Source: Dyadobacter alkalitolerans DSM 23607 (GTDB taxonomy: Bacteria; Bacteroidota; Bacteroidia; Cytophagales; Spirosomataceae). From it: a stretch of 64,000 nt of DNA. Below are positions 36,390 through 45,426 of the stretch, piece by piece; the stretch's first letter is position 1; the number at the start of each line of letters is the position of its first letter. Under the pieces are notes generated by a model. The model was not told the origin of the DNA, ran no database searches, and saw only the letters and a program-made list of their open reading frames with translations. The stretch lies in contig NZ_KE386806.1 of assembly GCF_000428845.1 (NCBI RefSeq), forward strand, positions 66,185 through 130,184, written 5' to 3'. Both the position numbers and the translations under genes were made by a program.

Positions 36390-37754
36390 TTAATACTCGT
36401 CATTCAGTCCGAAAATGCGCTTGTTGGTTTTCCATTTGCCCCGGGTGAAATCCGGAATTTCAATGGGCGCGCTTCCTTTTGCAATGGACATTTCGGATAA
36501 TGGGCTGATGGCGCTCCATGTGGCCGCATCGTACACGTCAATGGGCGGTACGGTTTTTCTTTTGATGGATTCAATAAAGCCTCTTAATACGAAATAATCG
36601 ATGCCGCCGTGGCCGGCGCTTTCTGCATCTTTCGCATATTTTGCCCACAACGGATGGTCGTTCTTGTCGAGATAGGCCTTGTCAGGTTCGGCGGTGTGTT
36701 CTTTTGGCGAAACGCCTTCTATATATATGCTGTGTCCGTCGTTCATCCAGATGCCGTTGGTCCCCTGCGCACGGAAAGCGAGCGAGTAGGGGCGTGGCGA
36801 GTTTGTGTCATGAACGAGTACAATGTTCTCGCCATTATGGCATTGGATTACGGTCGTAACAATGTCGCCGAGCTTGAAATTGACTTTGGCATTAGGATGA
36901 TCCTTACCGCCATGATCAACGATGTATTTGTGTAAACCTCTCGATTTGGTAGCCGTGGAAGTCAGATAAGAGAATTTGTTGCCGCGGTTAATGTCCATCC
37001 AATGTGCCACAGGGCCGAGGCCATGCGTTGGATAAATGTCGCCGTTGCGGTCGACGGAATGTTGGGTGCGCCATTTGGCTTCCGAAAATCCTTTTTCACC
37101 AAATTCAACGCCAACACCGCCATTGCTTTTGCCATCATTCAGCTTAACAGACCGCAGATCGTGCTGGTAACCGCAATGCGCATAGGTCATTTCGCCAAAC
37201 ATTCCCTTGCGGACCATGTTCAATATCGCCATGACATCCCGGCGGTAACACACGTTTTCGAGGATCATGCAATGCGATCCGGTTTTTTCAAATGTGTCCA
37301 CCAGGTCCCACGACTCCTGTAAAGTGACCGTGGCAGAAACTTCAACCGCTGCATACTTTCCAGCTCTCATGGCAGACAGCGTCATAGGAACATGCCATTG
37401 CCAGGGCGTTGCGATCAGGATCCCATCCAGGTCATCGCGCTTAACCATATTCAGAAAGTCCTCGTCACCCTTACCATAAACCGCCGGCGCTTTTCTTCCC
37501 GATTTCTTGATTTGTGCCAGGGAAGCGTTGATGGCGGCCGGATCAATGTCGCAGATTGCATTCACTTCCACATCCGGACGAAAAAGTGCCTGTTTCAGGT
37601 GACTGCGGCCGCGAAGACCTACACCGATAAACCCCAGTCGCACTTTCTCAGCTGCTTTCGCTTCGTTGGAATACATTGACGGCAATATCCCGATGGCGGG
37701 TCCGGCCATTAAGGCTTGTTGAATAAAGTCGCGTCTATTCATGACGTTGTCCAT
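36390..37754 (-). CDS. GH109-like Gfo/Idh/MocA oxidoreductase with Tat signal
   Basis: 454 residues. N-terminal twin-arginine signal (NRRDFIQQALMAGPA) directs folded export. The Rossmann start is RLGFIGVGLRGRSHLKQAL; later motifs (ENVCYRRDVMAILNMVRKG, GYQHDLRSVKLNDG) match the GH109 alpha-N-acetylgalactosaminidase family, which uses bound NAD in an oxidation-elimination mechanism. It could release a GalNAc-type sugar from a periplasmic glycan for import by the following transporter. ATG at 37742 is an alternative start. Confidence 0.85.
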   Translation of the reverse strand: MDNVMNRRDFIQQALMAGPAIGILPSMYSNEAKAAEKVRLGFIGVGLRGRSHLKQALFRPDVEVNAICDIDPAAINASLAQIKKSGRKAPAVYGKGDEDFLNMVKRDDLDGILIATPWQWHVPMTLSAMRAGKYAAVEVSATVTLQESWDLVDTFEKTGSHCMILENVCYRRDVMAILNMVRKGMFGEMTYAHCGYQHDLRSVKLNDGKSNGGVGVEFGEKGFSEAKWRTQHSVDRNGDIYPTHGLGPVAHWMDINRGNKFSYLTSTATKSRGLHKYIVDHGGKDHPNAKVNFKLGDIVTTVIQCHNGENIVLVHDTNSPRPYSLAFRAQGTNGIWMNDGHSIYIEGVSPKEHTAEPDKAYLDKNDHPLWAKYAKDAESAGHGGIDYFVLRGFIESIKRKTVPPIDVYDAATWSAISPLSEMSIAKGSAPIEIPDFTRGKWKTNKRIFGLNDEY

Positions 37755-38044
37755 TTAAAGGTTCAGGATGCGGTTGGCCTGCCATCGGCACAATGGTTTC
37801 CAAGATCGCAATTTACATTCAATAACCGTATTTTTTAATTTTTTTTATTAATTCAGATGAAATGGAAATTCTTGCAAGTGGTGACGATTATTTTAAAAAA
37901 TGAACAAATTGGAATTGCAAAGCGTTAACCCAACACAAGTGACCCCAGAAAGAGCATTACGTCCAGGCTCGAAGGCTTTAAGTGTGTTGGACACATACTT
38001 TGTAACGACATTTAAAGCGCATTTTATTTTAAGTAAATCATCAT

Positions 38045-38461
38045 ATGGCTCAAAAGGTGGCGGTGTTCCGGAAGGAACATTTCAATGCGGCTCATCGTCT
38101 TCATAATCCGGAATGGTCGGCTGAAAAGAATGAGAACGTGTTCGGTAAGTGCAATAATCCCAATTTTCACGGGCACAATTATGAGCTGATCGTTCAGGTG
38201 ACGGGGGAAGTTGACCCTGAAACCGGTTATGTGCTGGATATGAAAGTGCTGAGTTCTGTTTTAAAGGAATTTGTGCTTGATCGTTTTGATCATAAAAACC
38301 TTAATCTCGACGTAGAAGAATTCAAATCACTCAACCCTTCCGCGGAAAATATCGCGATCGTTATTTATACCATATTAAGATCAAAAATTGACTCAGGCCT
38401 TGACCTGAAAGTTAGATTATATGAAACAGAACGGAACTTTGTCGAATATCCCGTCGACTGA
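38045..38461 (+). CDS. queD: 6-carboxytetrahydropterin synthase
   Basis: 138 residues with the PTPS/QueD fold: zinc His from HFNAAH and HGHNYEL, catalytic-region Cys in GKCNNPNFHG, and a late Glu in RLYETERNF. It converts dihydroneopterin triphosphate to 6-carboxytetrahydropterin toward queuosine. Next gene folE makes its substrate and starts 1 bp after its stop. The upstream 290 bp holds no supported gene; a short frame there lacks any recognisable content. Confidence 0.92.
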   Translation: MAQKVAVFRKEHFNAAHRLHNPEWSAEKNENVFGKCNNPNFHGHNYELIVQVTGEVDPETGYVLDMKVLSSVLKEFVLDRFDHKNLNLDVEEFKSLNPSAENIAIVIYTILRSKIDSGLDLKVRLYETERNFVEYPVD

Positions 38462-38462
38462 A

Positions 38463-39110
38463 ATGGTTGAGGTTGAGGAAGTTGGAAACGATCATGTATT
38501 TTCTTCGATCGACACGCCTTTGCGCAAAGATGCCTTTGCAATGGAGGACGACATGAAAATGGAGCTGATTGAAAAGCATTTCCGCCACATTATGGAAATC
38601 ATGGGCCTGGACCTGACCGATGACAGCCTGAAAGGCACACCGAAACGGGTTGCCAAAATGTTTATCACAGAGGTTTTCAGCGGTCTTGATCCAAAGAATA
38701 AGCCAGCCGTTACGCTTTTTGAAAACAAATACAAATACGACCAGATGCTGGTCGAAAAAGATATATCGGTGTTCTCCAACTGCGAACACCATTTTGTCCC
38801 CATTTACGGAAAAGCGCACGTTGCGTACATTTCCAGTGGTAAAGTAATCGGCCTGTCCAAACTGAACCGCATCGTAGAATATTTCGCAAAACGTCCGCAA
38901 GTCCAGGAACGCCTCACCGTGCAGATTGCTACGGAACTGAAATTAGCGTTGGAAACGGAAGATGTGGCAGTTGTAATCGATGCACAACATATGTGCGTTC
39001 AGTCGCGGGGAATAAGAGATTCGGGAAGCTCCACTGTTACCGCGTTTTATGGGGGGAAGTTTCAGGAGGAGAGTACTAAAAAGGAGTTTTTGAGTTATTT
39101 GGGGATGTGA
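38463..39110 (+). CDS. folE: GTP cyclohydrolase I
   Basis: 215 residues from ATG 38463, one base after the queD stop; an upstream ATG at 38421 inside queD is less likely. Zinc ligands are in FSNCEHHFVPIYGKAH and MCVQSRGIRDSGSSTVT. The enzyme converts GTP to 7,8-dihydroneopterin triphosphate, precursor of folate and, via QueD, queuosine. The queD-folE pair suggests joint supply of the queuosine pathway. Confidence 0.95.
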   Translation: MVEVEEVGNDHVFSSIDTPLRKDAFAMEDDMKMELIEKHFRHIMEIMGLDLTDDSLKGTPKRVAKMFITEVFSGLDPKNKPAVTLFENKYKYDQMLVEKDISVFSNCEHHFVPIYGKAHVAYISSGKVIGLSKLNRIVEYFAKRPQVQERLTVQIATELKLALETEDVAVVIDAQHMCVQSRGIRDSGSSTVTAFYGGKFQEESTKKEFLSYLGM

Positions 39111-39131
39111 TTCGTTAGCTTTAAAGACCAG

Positions 39132-39219
39132 CCCTGTCACCCTGAGCGGAGCCGAAGGGACGTGCAGCATGCCAGCAAGCATCCTACACGTCCCTTCGGC
39201 TCCGCTCAGGGTGACAGGG
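39132..39219. repeat. REP-like palindrome with perfect 33-bp arms
   Basis: Arms at 39132-39164 and 39187-39219 are perfectly complementary over 33 bp around a 22-nt loop. The arm core (CACCCTGAGCGGAGCCGAAG) is the same sequence found at 31338-31360. It sits between the convergent folE and isomerase genes. Confidence 0.9.
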
Positions 39220-39274
39220 ACAGTCCGCCCAAGGTAACAGAACTAATCAAACCTTACGCTTAACGCTCCTTGTG

Positions 39275-40198
39275 TTAAACCGTTGGTCCAACTCTCTCAA
39301 GCAACGCCTTCGTAGCTTTAATTCCATCATACTCAGAAAGCTTGCTTCCTTCATATTCAATTCCAGCGATTCCTTTGAAACCTGCGTCTTTAACGATTTT
39401 CAGGATTTTTGTGTAATCCGTTTCGATACAGTTTCCTTTTTCGTCAAAGTCATATGTTTTTGCGCTTACGCCTTTTGCGTAGGGCATTAGTTCTTTCGTT
39501 CCCTGATATCTGTCGTATGATTCTGCGCAGCCGCCGTCTTTTCTGGTGATGCAGAAGTTACCGAAGTCTGGCAATGTCCCTACATTTTTGAGGTTAACCT
39601 GCTTCATTACGCCTGATAACCATTGACCATTGGAAGAAGAGCCTCCGTGGTTTTCGACGATTACATTAATGCCTGTTTTCGCAGCGAACTCACCTAACTT
39701 ACCAAGCCCGTCAACAGCAGATTTTGCTATTTCTTCAAAGCTACCTTTTCCGAATGCATTTACGCGGATGGTTTTGCAACCCAGATATTTCGCAGCTTCT
39801 ACCCAGCGGTAATGGTTTTCAACAGCCTTGTTACGAACTGCAGCGTCCAATTCTCCCAGGCCGCCTTCGCCGTCGATCATGATCAGGTGTGCGGTAACGC
39901 CGTTGTCTTTTTGTCTTTGGATCAAATCATTCAGATATGTTTTGTCTTCCGCTTTGTCTTTGAAGAACTGGTTTACATATTCCACGATGGAAATGCCAAA
40001 CTCTTTTTTCGCCAATGCCGGGAAATCGAGGTTAGTCAGTTCCTTCTTGAAAAGGGCTTTGTGCAAAGACCATTCTGCGAGTGAAATATCAAACCAGAGT
40101 TTTTTGGCAGGATCTGCCATTAGTAAGTCGGAAAAAGCAGTCGCTGCGAAGGCAGTAGCACCGGCTTTTTTAAGAAAATCGCGACGAGAAACGTACAT
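39275..40198 (-). CDS. Sugar phosphate isomerase/epimerase-like TIM barrel with Tat signal
   Basis: 307 residues. Twin-arginine signal SRRDFLKKAGATAFAATAF, then the AP-endonuclease-2/xylose-isomerase-like TIM barrel (SLAEWSLHKAL, INVIVENHGGSS, GTLPDFGNFC, IAGIEYEGSK) with metal-binding Glu, His and Asp. Members act on sugars or inositols as isomerases or epimerases; the substrate is unknown. Export suggests a role on extracellular carbohydrate, like the GH109 enzyme nearby. Confidence 0.85.
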   Translation of the reverse strand: MYVSRRDFLKKAGATAFAATAFSDLLMADPAKKLWFDISLAEWSLHKALFKKELTNLDFPALAKKEFGISIVEYVNQFFKDKAEDKTYLNDLIQRQKDNGVTAHLIMIDGEGGLGELDAAVRNKAVENHYRWVEAAKYLGCKTIRVNAFGKGSFEEIAKSAVDGLGKLGEFAAKTGINVIVENHGGSSSNGQWLSGVMKQVNLKNVGTLPDFGNFCITRKDGGCAESYDRYQGTKELMPYAKGVSAKTYDFDEKGNCIETDYTKILKIVKDAGFKGIAGIEYEGSKLSEYDGIKATKALLERVGPTV

Positions 40199-40225
40199 TT
40201 TGGTTAGAATTTAGATTTATATTTA

Positions 40226-41236
40226 TTATGGAATGTGAATTCTTGCTTCATTATACAGCTTCTCATTTTTCACCAGACTCGCTGCGTCCCAATCAATGTC
40301 CTTGATAAATGCATGCGCGCGAACGGGACAGTTTTCGACCCGGCAAAAGTAACAGCATTGATACAGGCACGGGTCTGCATGAACGAAAATCTCGGTTTCT
40401 CCCGTATGACTTTCTTTCAGTATATTCTCAAAATTATGAATTGTTTCATGCACTTTTTGCAGTTCCCAATAATATGGCAATGTCAAATGGCAATCAATGT
40501 GCAGATCAGAGCCGTATTGCTGCACACGAAGGTTGTGCACGTCGATCCATTCTGTTTTTTTGTTATCCTTTAATGTCTGCACCACTTTTTCCAGCAACGC
40601 GTCATCCACAGCGTCCATAAGCCCGGCTACGGATTTGCTAACAAGCAGGAACCCGTTATAAGCAAGAAATAAACCGAACAGGAGGGAAGCAGCGCTATCA
40701 ATCCAGACGTAGCCCGTGAGCATAATGAGTCCAACGCTCACGATCAGGACCAGACTGCTGATGCTATCCGTCATCAAATGGCGTCCATCGGCGGTAAGTG
40801 CCAGCGAATTCATTTTCCTGCCTTCGGTTAAAAGCTTATAACCAATAGCAGTGTTTATAATGATGGTAAAAAGTATAAACCCGGAACCCTGAAGCAGGTT
40901 TTGAATAGGAGCTGGGTCCAGGATCCTGTTCACCGCTTCGATAATGATAAAAAGCGAAGCGATCATGATCAACGCACCCTCAAATCCAGCGGAGAAAAAT
41001 TCTATTTTGCCGTGGCCGTAGGGATGGTTCCTGTCTTTGGGCTGCGCCGAAAGATAGATGCTGTAAAACGCAAAACCACTCGCTATAACATTGATGATCG
41101 ATTCCAGCGCGTCGCTCAGGATGGCGTTGGAAGAGGTAAGATAATAAGCGAAGAATTTCAAACCCGTCAGGATGATGCTGGCTATAAAAGACAGCAGTAT
41201 GAGACGTTGTTTAAGCTTATTTTGGTTTATTTGCAT
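40226..41236 (-). CDS. Cation diffusion facilitator transporter with Cys-rich tail
   Basis: 336 residues. Six membrane segments with CDF metal-site motifs (ILSDALESIINV, HPYGHGKIEFF, LTADGRHLMTDS) and a cytoplasmic C-terminal domain. The C-terminus has a dense Cys cluster, PCLYQCCYFCRVENCPVRA, in a probable metal-binding extension. It exports Zn2+, Fe2+ or a similar cation using the proton gradient. Divergent from the Nudix gene with 38 bp between starts. Confidence 0.92.
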   Translation of the reverse strand: MQINQNKLKQRLILLSFIASIILTGLKFFAYYLTSSNAILSDALESIINVIASGFAFYSIYLSAQPKDRNHPYGHGKIEFFSAGFEGALIMIASLFIIIEAVNRILDPAPIQNLLQGSGFILFTIIINTAIGYKLLTEGRKMNSLALTADGRHLMTDSISSLVLIVSVGLIMLTGYVWIDSAASLLFGLFLAYNGFLLVSKSVAGLMDAVDDALLEKVVQTLKDNKKTEWIDVHNLRVQQYGSDLHIDCHLTLPYYWELQKVHETIHNFENILKESHTGETEIFVHADPCLYQCCYFCRVENCPVRAHAFIKDIDWDAASLVKNEKLYNEARIHIP

Positions 41237-41274
41237 TTGCGATTTGAAATTCAGAGGCCAAAAATACTAAGAAA

Positions 41275-41829
41275 ATGCGGGTTATAACCACAGAAAATAA
41301 TTGGAAAACACTTTCAACCGAAACTGTCTACGAAAATGCGTGGCTCGAACTGAGCCATCGCGATGTGATCAACCCGTCGGGAAATAAGGGCATTTATGGG
41401 CTGGTAAAATTTAAGAATCAAGCCATTGGCGTTATTCCGCTGGATGCCGAGGGCAACATTTATCTGGTAGGACAATATCGCTATGCAATCGATGAATATT
41501 CCTGGGAAATTCCGGAAGGCGGCGGCGCTTTAAATGCAGATCCGCTGGACGCAGCCAAGCGGGAGCTGAAAGAAGAAACGGGTTTACTGGCTGAAAAATG
41601 GACCAAGCTTGCGCGCATTCATACTTCCAATTCCGCCACCAATGAAGAAGGTTTCCTGTTCATCGCCGAAGAACTGACGCAACAGGAAGCAGAGCCTGAG
41701 GATACGGAAGATCTGCAAGTGCGGAAAGTATCTTTGCAGGAAGCGGTTGACATGTGCATGCGTTCCGAAATTACTGATTCGCTGTCTGTATGCGCAATTT
41801 TAATGACCGCCAGACTGAAGGGAATCTGA
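41275..41829 (+). CDS. NUDIX hydrolase, ADP-ribose pyrophosphatase-like
   Basis: 184 residues. The Nudix core RELKEETGL is intact; the first Glu of the box (before DPLDAAK) appears to be Ala, while the metal-ligating Glu residues are kept. The layout (GVIPLDAEGNIYLVGQYRYA, IPEGGG) fits ADP-ribose or nucleoside-diphosphate-sugar hydrolases. LysE-type gene follows after 1 bp, so they are co-transcribed. Confidence 0.88.
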   Translation: MRVITTENNWKTLSTETVYENAWLELSHRDVINPSGNKGIYGLVKFKNQAIGVIPLDAEGNIYLVGQYRYAIDEYSWEIPEGGGALNADPLDAAKRELKEETGLLAEKWTKLARIHTSNSATNEEGFLFIAEELTQQEAEPEDTEDLQVRKVSLQEAVDMCMRSEITDSLSVCAILMTARLKGI

Positions 41830-41830
41830 T

Positions 41831-42445
41831 ATGCTTGAATCGCTTTTCTATGGGACGCTTACGGGAATAGGATTATGCCTCACTTTTGGGACCGTCTTTT
41901 TCTCATTGGTCCAAAACAGTGTTGATAACGGTTATAAAACCGGCGTGAAGATCGCATTAGGCGTTTTCGTCTGCGACATTATTTTTGTTTTCTTCGCTAT
42001 CTACGGAACTGCATTACTGCCCGATATTCCCGATTTCAAGAAGTGGATGGCTGGTGCCGGCGTATTTTTCCTGATCGCGTTAGGGCTAACAAATTTGATT
42101 AAAGGTCAGCCAAAAATCGCCTATCCGACAACCCGGTTCGGCAATCTTCTTTATTATTTCACAACCGGTTTTTTTCTGAATGGGCTGAATCCGGTGAATT
42201 TTATCAGCTGGGTCACCATTGCTTCCTATATCCGCACCAATCTGCATTACAATTATCACCAGGTGCTTGTTTTTTTTGCGGCGAGTGTAGTGGCGGTCTT
42301 TCTGGTGGAATGTGGCATTGCGATCTTTGCGCACAAGTTGAAACGTGTTTTTACGCCAAGAGTGGTCACGATATTTAACAAAGTGACAGGCGTCGTTTTT
42401 ATCCTGATCGCCTGCCAGATTGCTTATGTCAATTTTCTGCGTTAA
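41831..42445 (+). CDS. LysE/RhtB-family amino acid exporter
   Basis: 204 residues, about six membrane segments (GTLTGIGLCLTFGTVFFSLV, RVVTIFNKVTGVVFILIAC). The pattern NPVNFISWV is typical of LysE family loops. It would export an amino acid or small metabolite. It follows the Nudix gene by 1 bp and overlaps the convergent GH3 gene by 4 bp. Confidence 0.88.
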   Translation: MLESLFYGTLTGIGLCLTFGTVFFSLVQNSVDNGYKTGVKIALGVFVCDIIFVFFAIYGTALLPDIPDFKKWMAGAGVFFLIALGLTNLIKGQPKIAYPTTRFGNLLYYFTTGFFLNGLNPVNFISWVTIASYIRTNLHYNYHQVLVFFAASVVAVFLVECGIAIFAHKLKRVFTPRVVTIFNKVTGVVFILIACQIAYVNFLR

Positions 42446-44019
42446 TGCGAAGGAGGCTCCGTTATGTAGCTGTTCTTTTGCAAAAATCCCTTCCAATCGT
42501 CCATCAGGAAATTCTTGAAAACGCGCGGAAACTTGTGCTGGCCGCCCATTTTGCCTTTGGCATTCATCCAGTCGTAAAAAGCTTTGTTCGGCAGCACAGT
42601 AACAAACACTTCCTTCAATGCATGACGCCTTTCCACGGCATAGTCATCATTAAGCTCTGCTAGTTTGGCGTCCAGTCTGGTTTTGAGCTCTTCTGCATTC
42701 ACATCCGTTTCTTCTACACCAATATACCAATGATGCGCAAACATAGAACCGTATTCAATGCCGCAGACAGTGAATTCTTTAACCGTTAACCCCATCTCAT
42801 CCGAAACCAGATCGACGGCTTTGTTCATGTTATCGACCGAAAGGTGTTCCCCGCAAAGACTCAAATAATGCTTCGTACGTCCTGTAATGACAATTTCACC
42901 TTTCGCTTTGTCCACAAATTTAACTGTGTCACCGATCAGGTAACGCCATGATCCGGCACAGGTCGACAGCAGCAATGCATATTCTTTCCCTTCTTCAACC
43001 TGATCAATCATTAAGGTCTCAGGATCGGATAACAATGTTCCTTCTGAGTCAAAGTTTTTTTCGTTGAAGGGAATAAATTCGAAGAAAATCCCATTGTCAC
43101 AAACCAGCTCCATACCTTTTGCGCCCGGGCGGGTTTGGTAGGCGATAAATCCTTCGGAGGCAAGATACGTGTTAATGTAGATCAATGGCCTTGCCAGCAG
43201 CTTTTCGAAACCCTTTCTGTAAGGCTCAAACGAGACGCCACCGTGCGCAAAGACCTGCAAATTGGGCCATATATCATGAATGGTCTTTACGTTATAATGC
43301 GCAATGATCTTTTCCATCAAAAGCTGGATCCACGCCGGAACGCCCACGATGAACCCAATGTCCCATTCGTGCGCCTGCTTTGTAATTTCTTCCAGTTTCA
43401 AACCCCAATCTTTTTGCGCCGCGATTTTTTCGCCGGGTTTATAGTAAGGCCTGAACCAATAGGGAATCTGCTTGGCCGTGATGCCGCTTAAATCGCCTTC
43501 AAAATGTTTGTCCTGATTATTCAGATTTGTACTGCCGCCGAGCATCAGGAAGCCTTTTTCGTACAGATCATTGGGAAGATCCTTATAATGTCCGAGCGAG
43601 AGGATCTGGCGGATGCTGGTCTTCTGGATCGCGCGCGACATGGCCTTGGTGACCGGAATGTGCTTCGTAGCAGCCTCGGAAGTTCCTGAACTTAATGCAT
43701 AATATTTGATCTGGCCGGGCCAGCAAATGTCTTTTTCTCCTTCAAGCGAACGGTGCCACCATTCGTTAAAGATCTTGTTGTAATCGTAAACCGGAACTGT
43801 TTTCTTGTATAATTCGTAATAAGCGCCTTTTTCACTGAACAATATGGATGAAAGCAGCTCGTCAAAATTGTATTTTTCTCCAAACTCTGTGTAGCGCGCC
43901 TTGGCCAGCAATTTCGCCAGCGTCTTTTTTTGCTGAATGTGAAGACTTGCTTTCCTGCGGTTAGCAACAATGTTGCTGATATGAATTCCTTTTTTTAATA
44001 AACTCCCTACTAATGCCAT
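42442..44019 (-). CDS. GH3-family acyl-acid amido synthetase-like protein
   Basis: 525 residues related to plant GH3 auxin-responsive ligases (ANL superfamily). Motifs are YYALSSGTSEAATKHIP (ATP site), VFAHGGVSFEPYRKGF, INTYLASEGF and GRTKHYLSLCGEHLS. Plant members join amino acids to carboxylic hormones through an acyl-adenylate. Bacterial function is unknown. It is 15 bp downstream of surE and probably co-transcribed. Confidence 0.88.
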   Translation of the reverse strand: MALVGSLLKKGIHISNIVANRRKASLHIQQKKTLAKLLAKARYTEFGEKYNFDELLSSILFSEKGAYYELYKKTVPVYDYNKIFNEWWHRSLEGEKDICWPGQIKYYALSSGTSEAATKHIPVTKAMSRAIQKTSIRQILSLGHYKDLPNDLYEKGFLMLGGSTNLNNQDKHFEGDLSGITAKQIPYWFRPYYKPGEKIAAQKDWGLKLEEITKQAHEWDIGFIVGVPAWIQLLMEKIIAHYNVKTIHDIWPNLQVFAHGGVSFEPYRKGFEKLLARPLIYINTYLASEGFIAYQTRPGAKGMELVCDNGIFFEFIPFNEKNFDSEGTLLSDPETLMIDQVEEGKEYALLLSTCAGSWRYLIGDTVKFVDKAKGEIVITGRTKHYLSLCGEHLSVDNMNKAVDLVSDEMGLTVKEFTVCGIEYGSMFAHHWYIGVEETDVNAEELKTRLDAKLAELNDDYAVERRHALKEVFVTVLPNKAFYDWMNAKGKMGGQHKFPRVFKNFLMDDWKGFLQKNSYITEPPSH

Positions 44020-44034
44020 AGCTGAATTTTAAAA

Positions 44035-44802
44035 TTATAAATCCCAGGTCGAAAGCTGTTTTAACGCCTCATACGCTGTCAGATCATATTGGCACGGCAC
44101 AACAGAAATGTAGTTGTTATCCAGTGCCCAGACATCGGTATCCTCTTTTTCGGTGTCAAAATTCACGAATTCGCCTGCCATCCACAGGTAACCTCTTCCG
44201 TTCGGGTCTACGCGATAATCGAATTTTTCCTGCCATTTTGCGTGCGCCTGTCTGCAAACTTTTACGCCTTTCAACGGTAGGTCCGTCTTCTCAGGAATGT
44301 TAACGTTCAGTGCGATGCCGTTCGGTATGCCGTTTTTGAGCGCTTCTTCAGTAATGGATTTGATAAATGGAATGGCATGATCAAAATCCGCATCTTCCCG
44401 GTAATCCGTTAATGAAAACCCAATCGCCGGAATACCTTCTATCGCAGCTTCTATGGCTGCGGACATGGTCCCGGAATAAAGCACGCTGATCGAGCTGTTG
44501 CTTCCATGGTTGATCCCACTCACGACCAGGTCCGGTTTGCGATCCTTCAAAACATAATTTTTAGCCAGTTTTACGCAGTCGGCAGGTGTTCCGGAACATT
44601 CATATTCAACAACGCCTTCAAAAATATGTGTGGAATAAAGTCTTAGCGGTTCGCCAATCGTGATAGCATGGCCCATCCCGGATTGCGGGCTGTTTGGCGC
44701 AACAACGATCACTTCTCCAATGGTTTGCATCACTTCCACCAATGTCCGGATTCCTTTGGACGTTATGCCATCGTCATTTGTAACTAAAATAAGGGGTCTC
44801 AT
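44035..44802 (-). CDS. surE: 5'/3'-nucleotidase SurE
   Basis: 255 residues, full length. N-terminal LVTNDDGITSKGI holds the paired metal-binding Asp; VVAPNSPQSGMGHAIT and VSGINHGSNS complete the metal site. SurE dephosphorylates nucleoside 5'- and 3'-monophosphates, notably in stationary phase. The GH3-like gene follows after 15 bp. Confidence 0.96.
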   Translation of the reverse strand: MRPLILVTNDDGITSKGIRTLVEVMQTIGEVIVVAPNSPQSGMGHAITIGEPLRLYSTHIFEGVVEYECSGTPADCVKLAKNYVLKDRKPDLVVSGINHGSNSSISVLYSGTMSAAIEAAIEGIPAIGFSLTDYREDADFDHAIPFIKSITEEALKNGIPNGIALNVNIPEKTDLPLKGVKVCRQAHAKWQEKFDYRVDPNGRGYLWMAGEFVNFDTEKEDTDVWALDNNYISVVPCQYDLTAYEALKQLSTWDL

Positions 44803-44925
44803 ATAATTCTACTTATCGCCGGTCACATTAAGGGGTTTAAAAGTCCGAACTGACGAATGAAGTAATGCGGTTTTTAGGTTGAAAAAAGATTTATTTGTAA
44901 CTGCTATGAGTCAAAATTAAGCATT

Positions 44926-45426
44926 ATGCCATCATTCTCAATAAAGCCTGCAACCACAGCCGACATCCCAACCATCATCGGAATTCAGGAACAGACCTGG
45001 GAAGCAACTTATAGTGAAATACTTACGAGAGAACAGATTGACTATATGTTTGAAAAAATATATTCCCCCGAGTCTCTCGAGCGTCAGTTTATCGTTGAGC
45101 AGCATTCCTTCCTGATCTTGTTGAACGACGGCAAGCCGGAAGGTTTTGCATCTGTTTCCGAAGAAGGCCGGGAAAAGTTTAAGTTACATAAAATATATGT
45201 ACTTCCTTCCACGCAGGGAACGGGTGCGGGAAAATATCTCCTGGCTGCGGTTGAAAATTATGTAAAGTCGGTCGGTGGGAAAAAATTAGGTTTAAATGTC
45301 AACCGGTACAATAAGGCAAAGGGATTTTATGAAAAAATGGGCTTTGCAGTGACAGGCCAGGAGGACATTCCCATTGGTCCTTACTGGATGAATGATTATG
45401 TGTTGGAAAAAGAACTGACTTGTTGA
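44926..45426 (+). CDS. GNAT N-acetyltransferase
   Basis: 166 residues with the GNAT core: acetyl-CoA pyrophosphate loop LPSTQGTGAGKYLLAAVE (Q/R-x-x-G-x-G/A) and NRYNKAKGFYEKMGFAV. Acceptor unknown. It overlaps the convergent trhO gene by 31 bp at the 3' end. Confidence 0.9.
   Translation: MPSFSIKPATTADIPTIIGIQEQTWEATYSEILTREQIDYMFEKIYSPESLERQFIVEQHSFLILLNDGKPEGFASVSEEGREKFKLHKIYVLPSTQGTGAGKYLLAAVENYVKSVGGKKLGLNVNRYNKAKGFYEKMGFAVTGQEDIPIGPYWMNDYVLEKELTC

Noticed and set aside
37900..38106. Small plus-strand frame before queD
   Set aside because: No recognisable sequence, overlaps the queD start, and no clear ribosome binding site.
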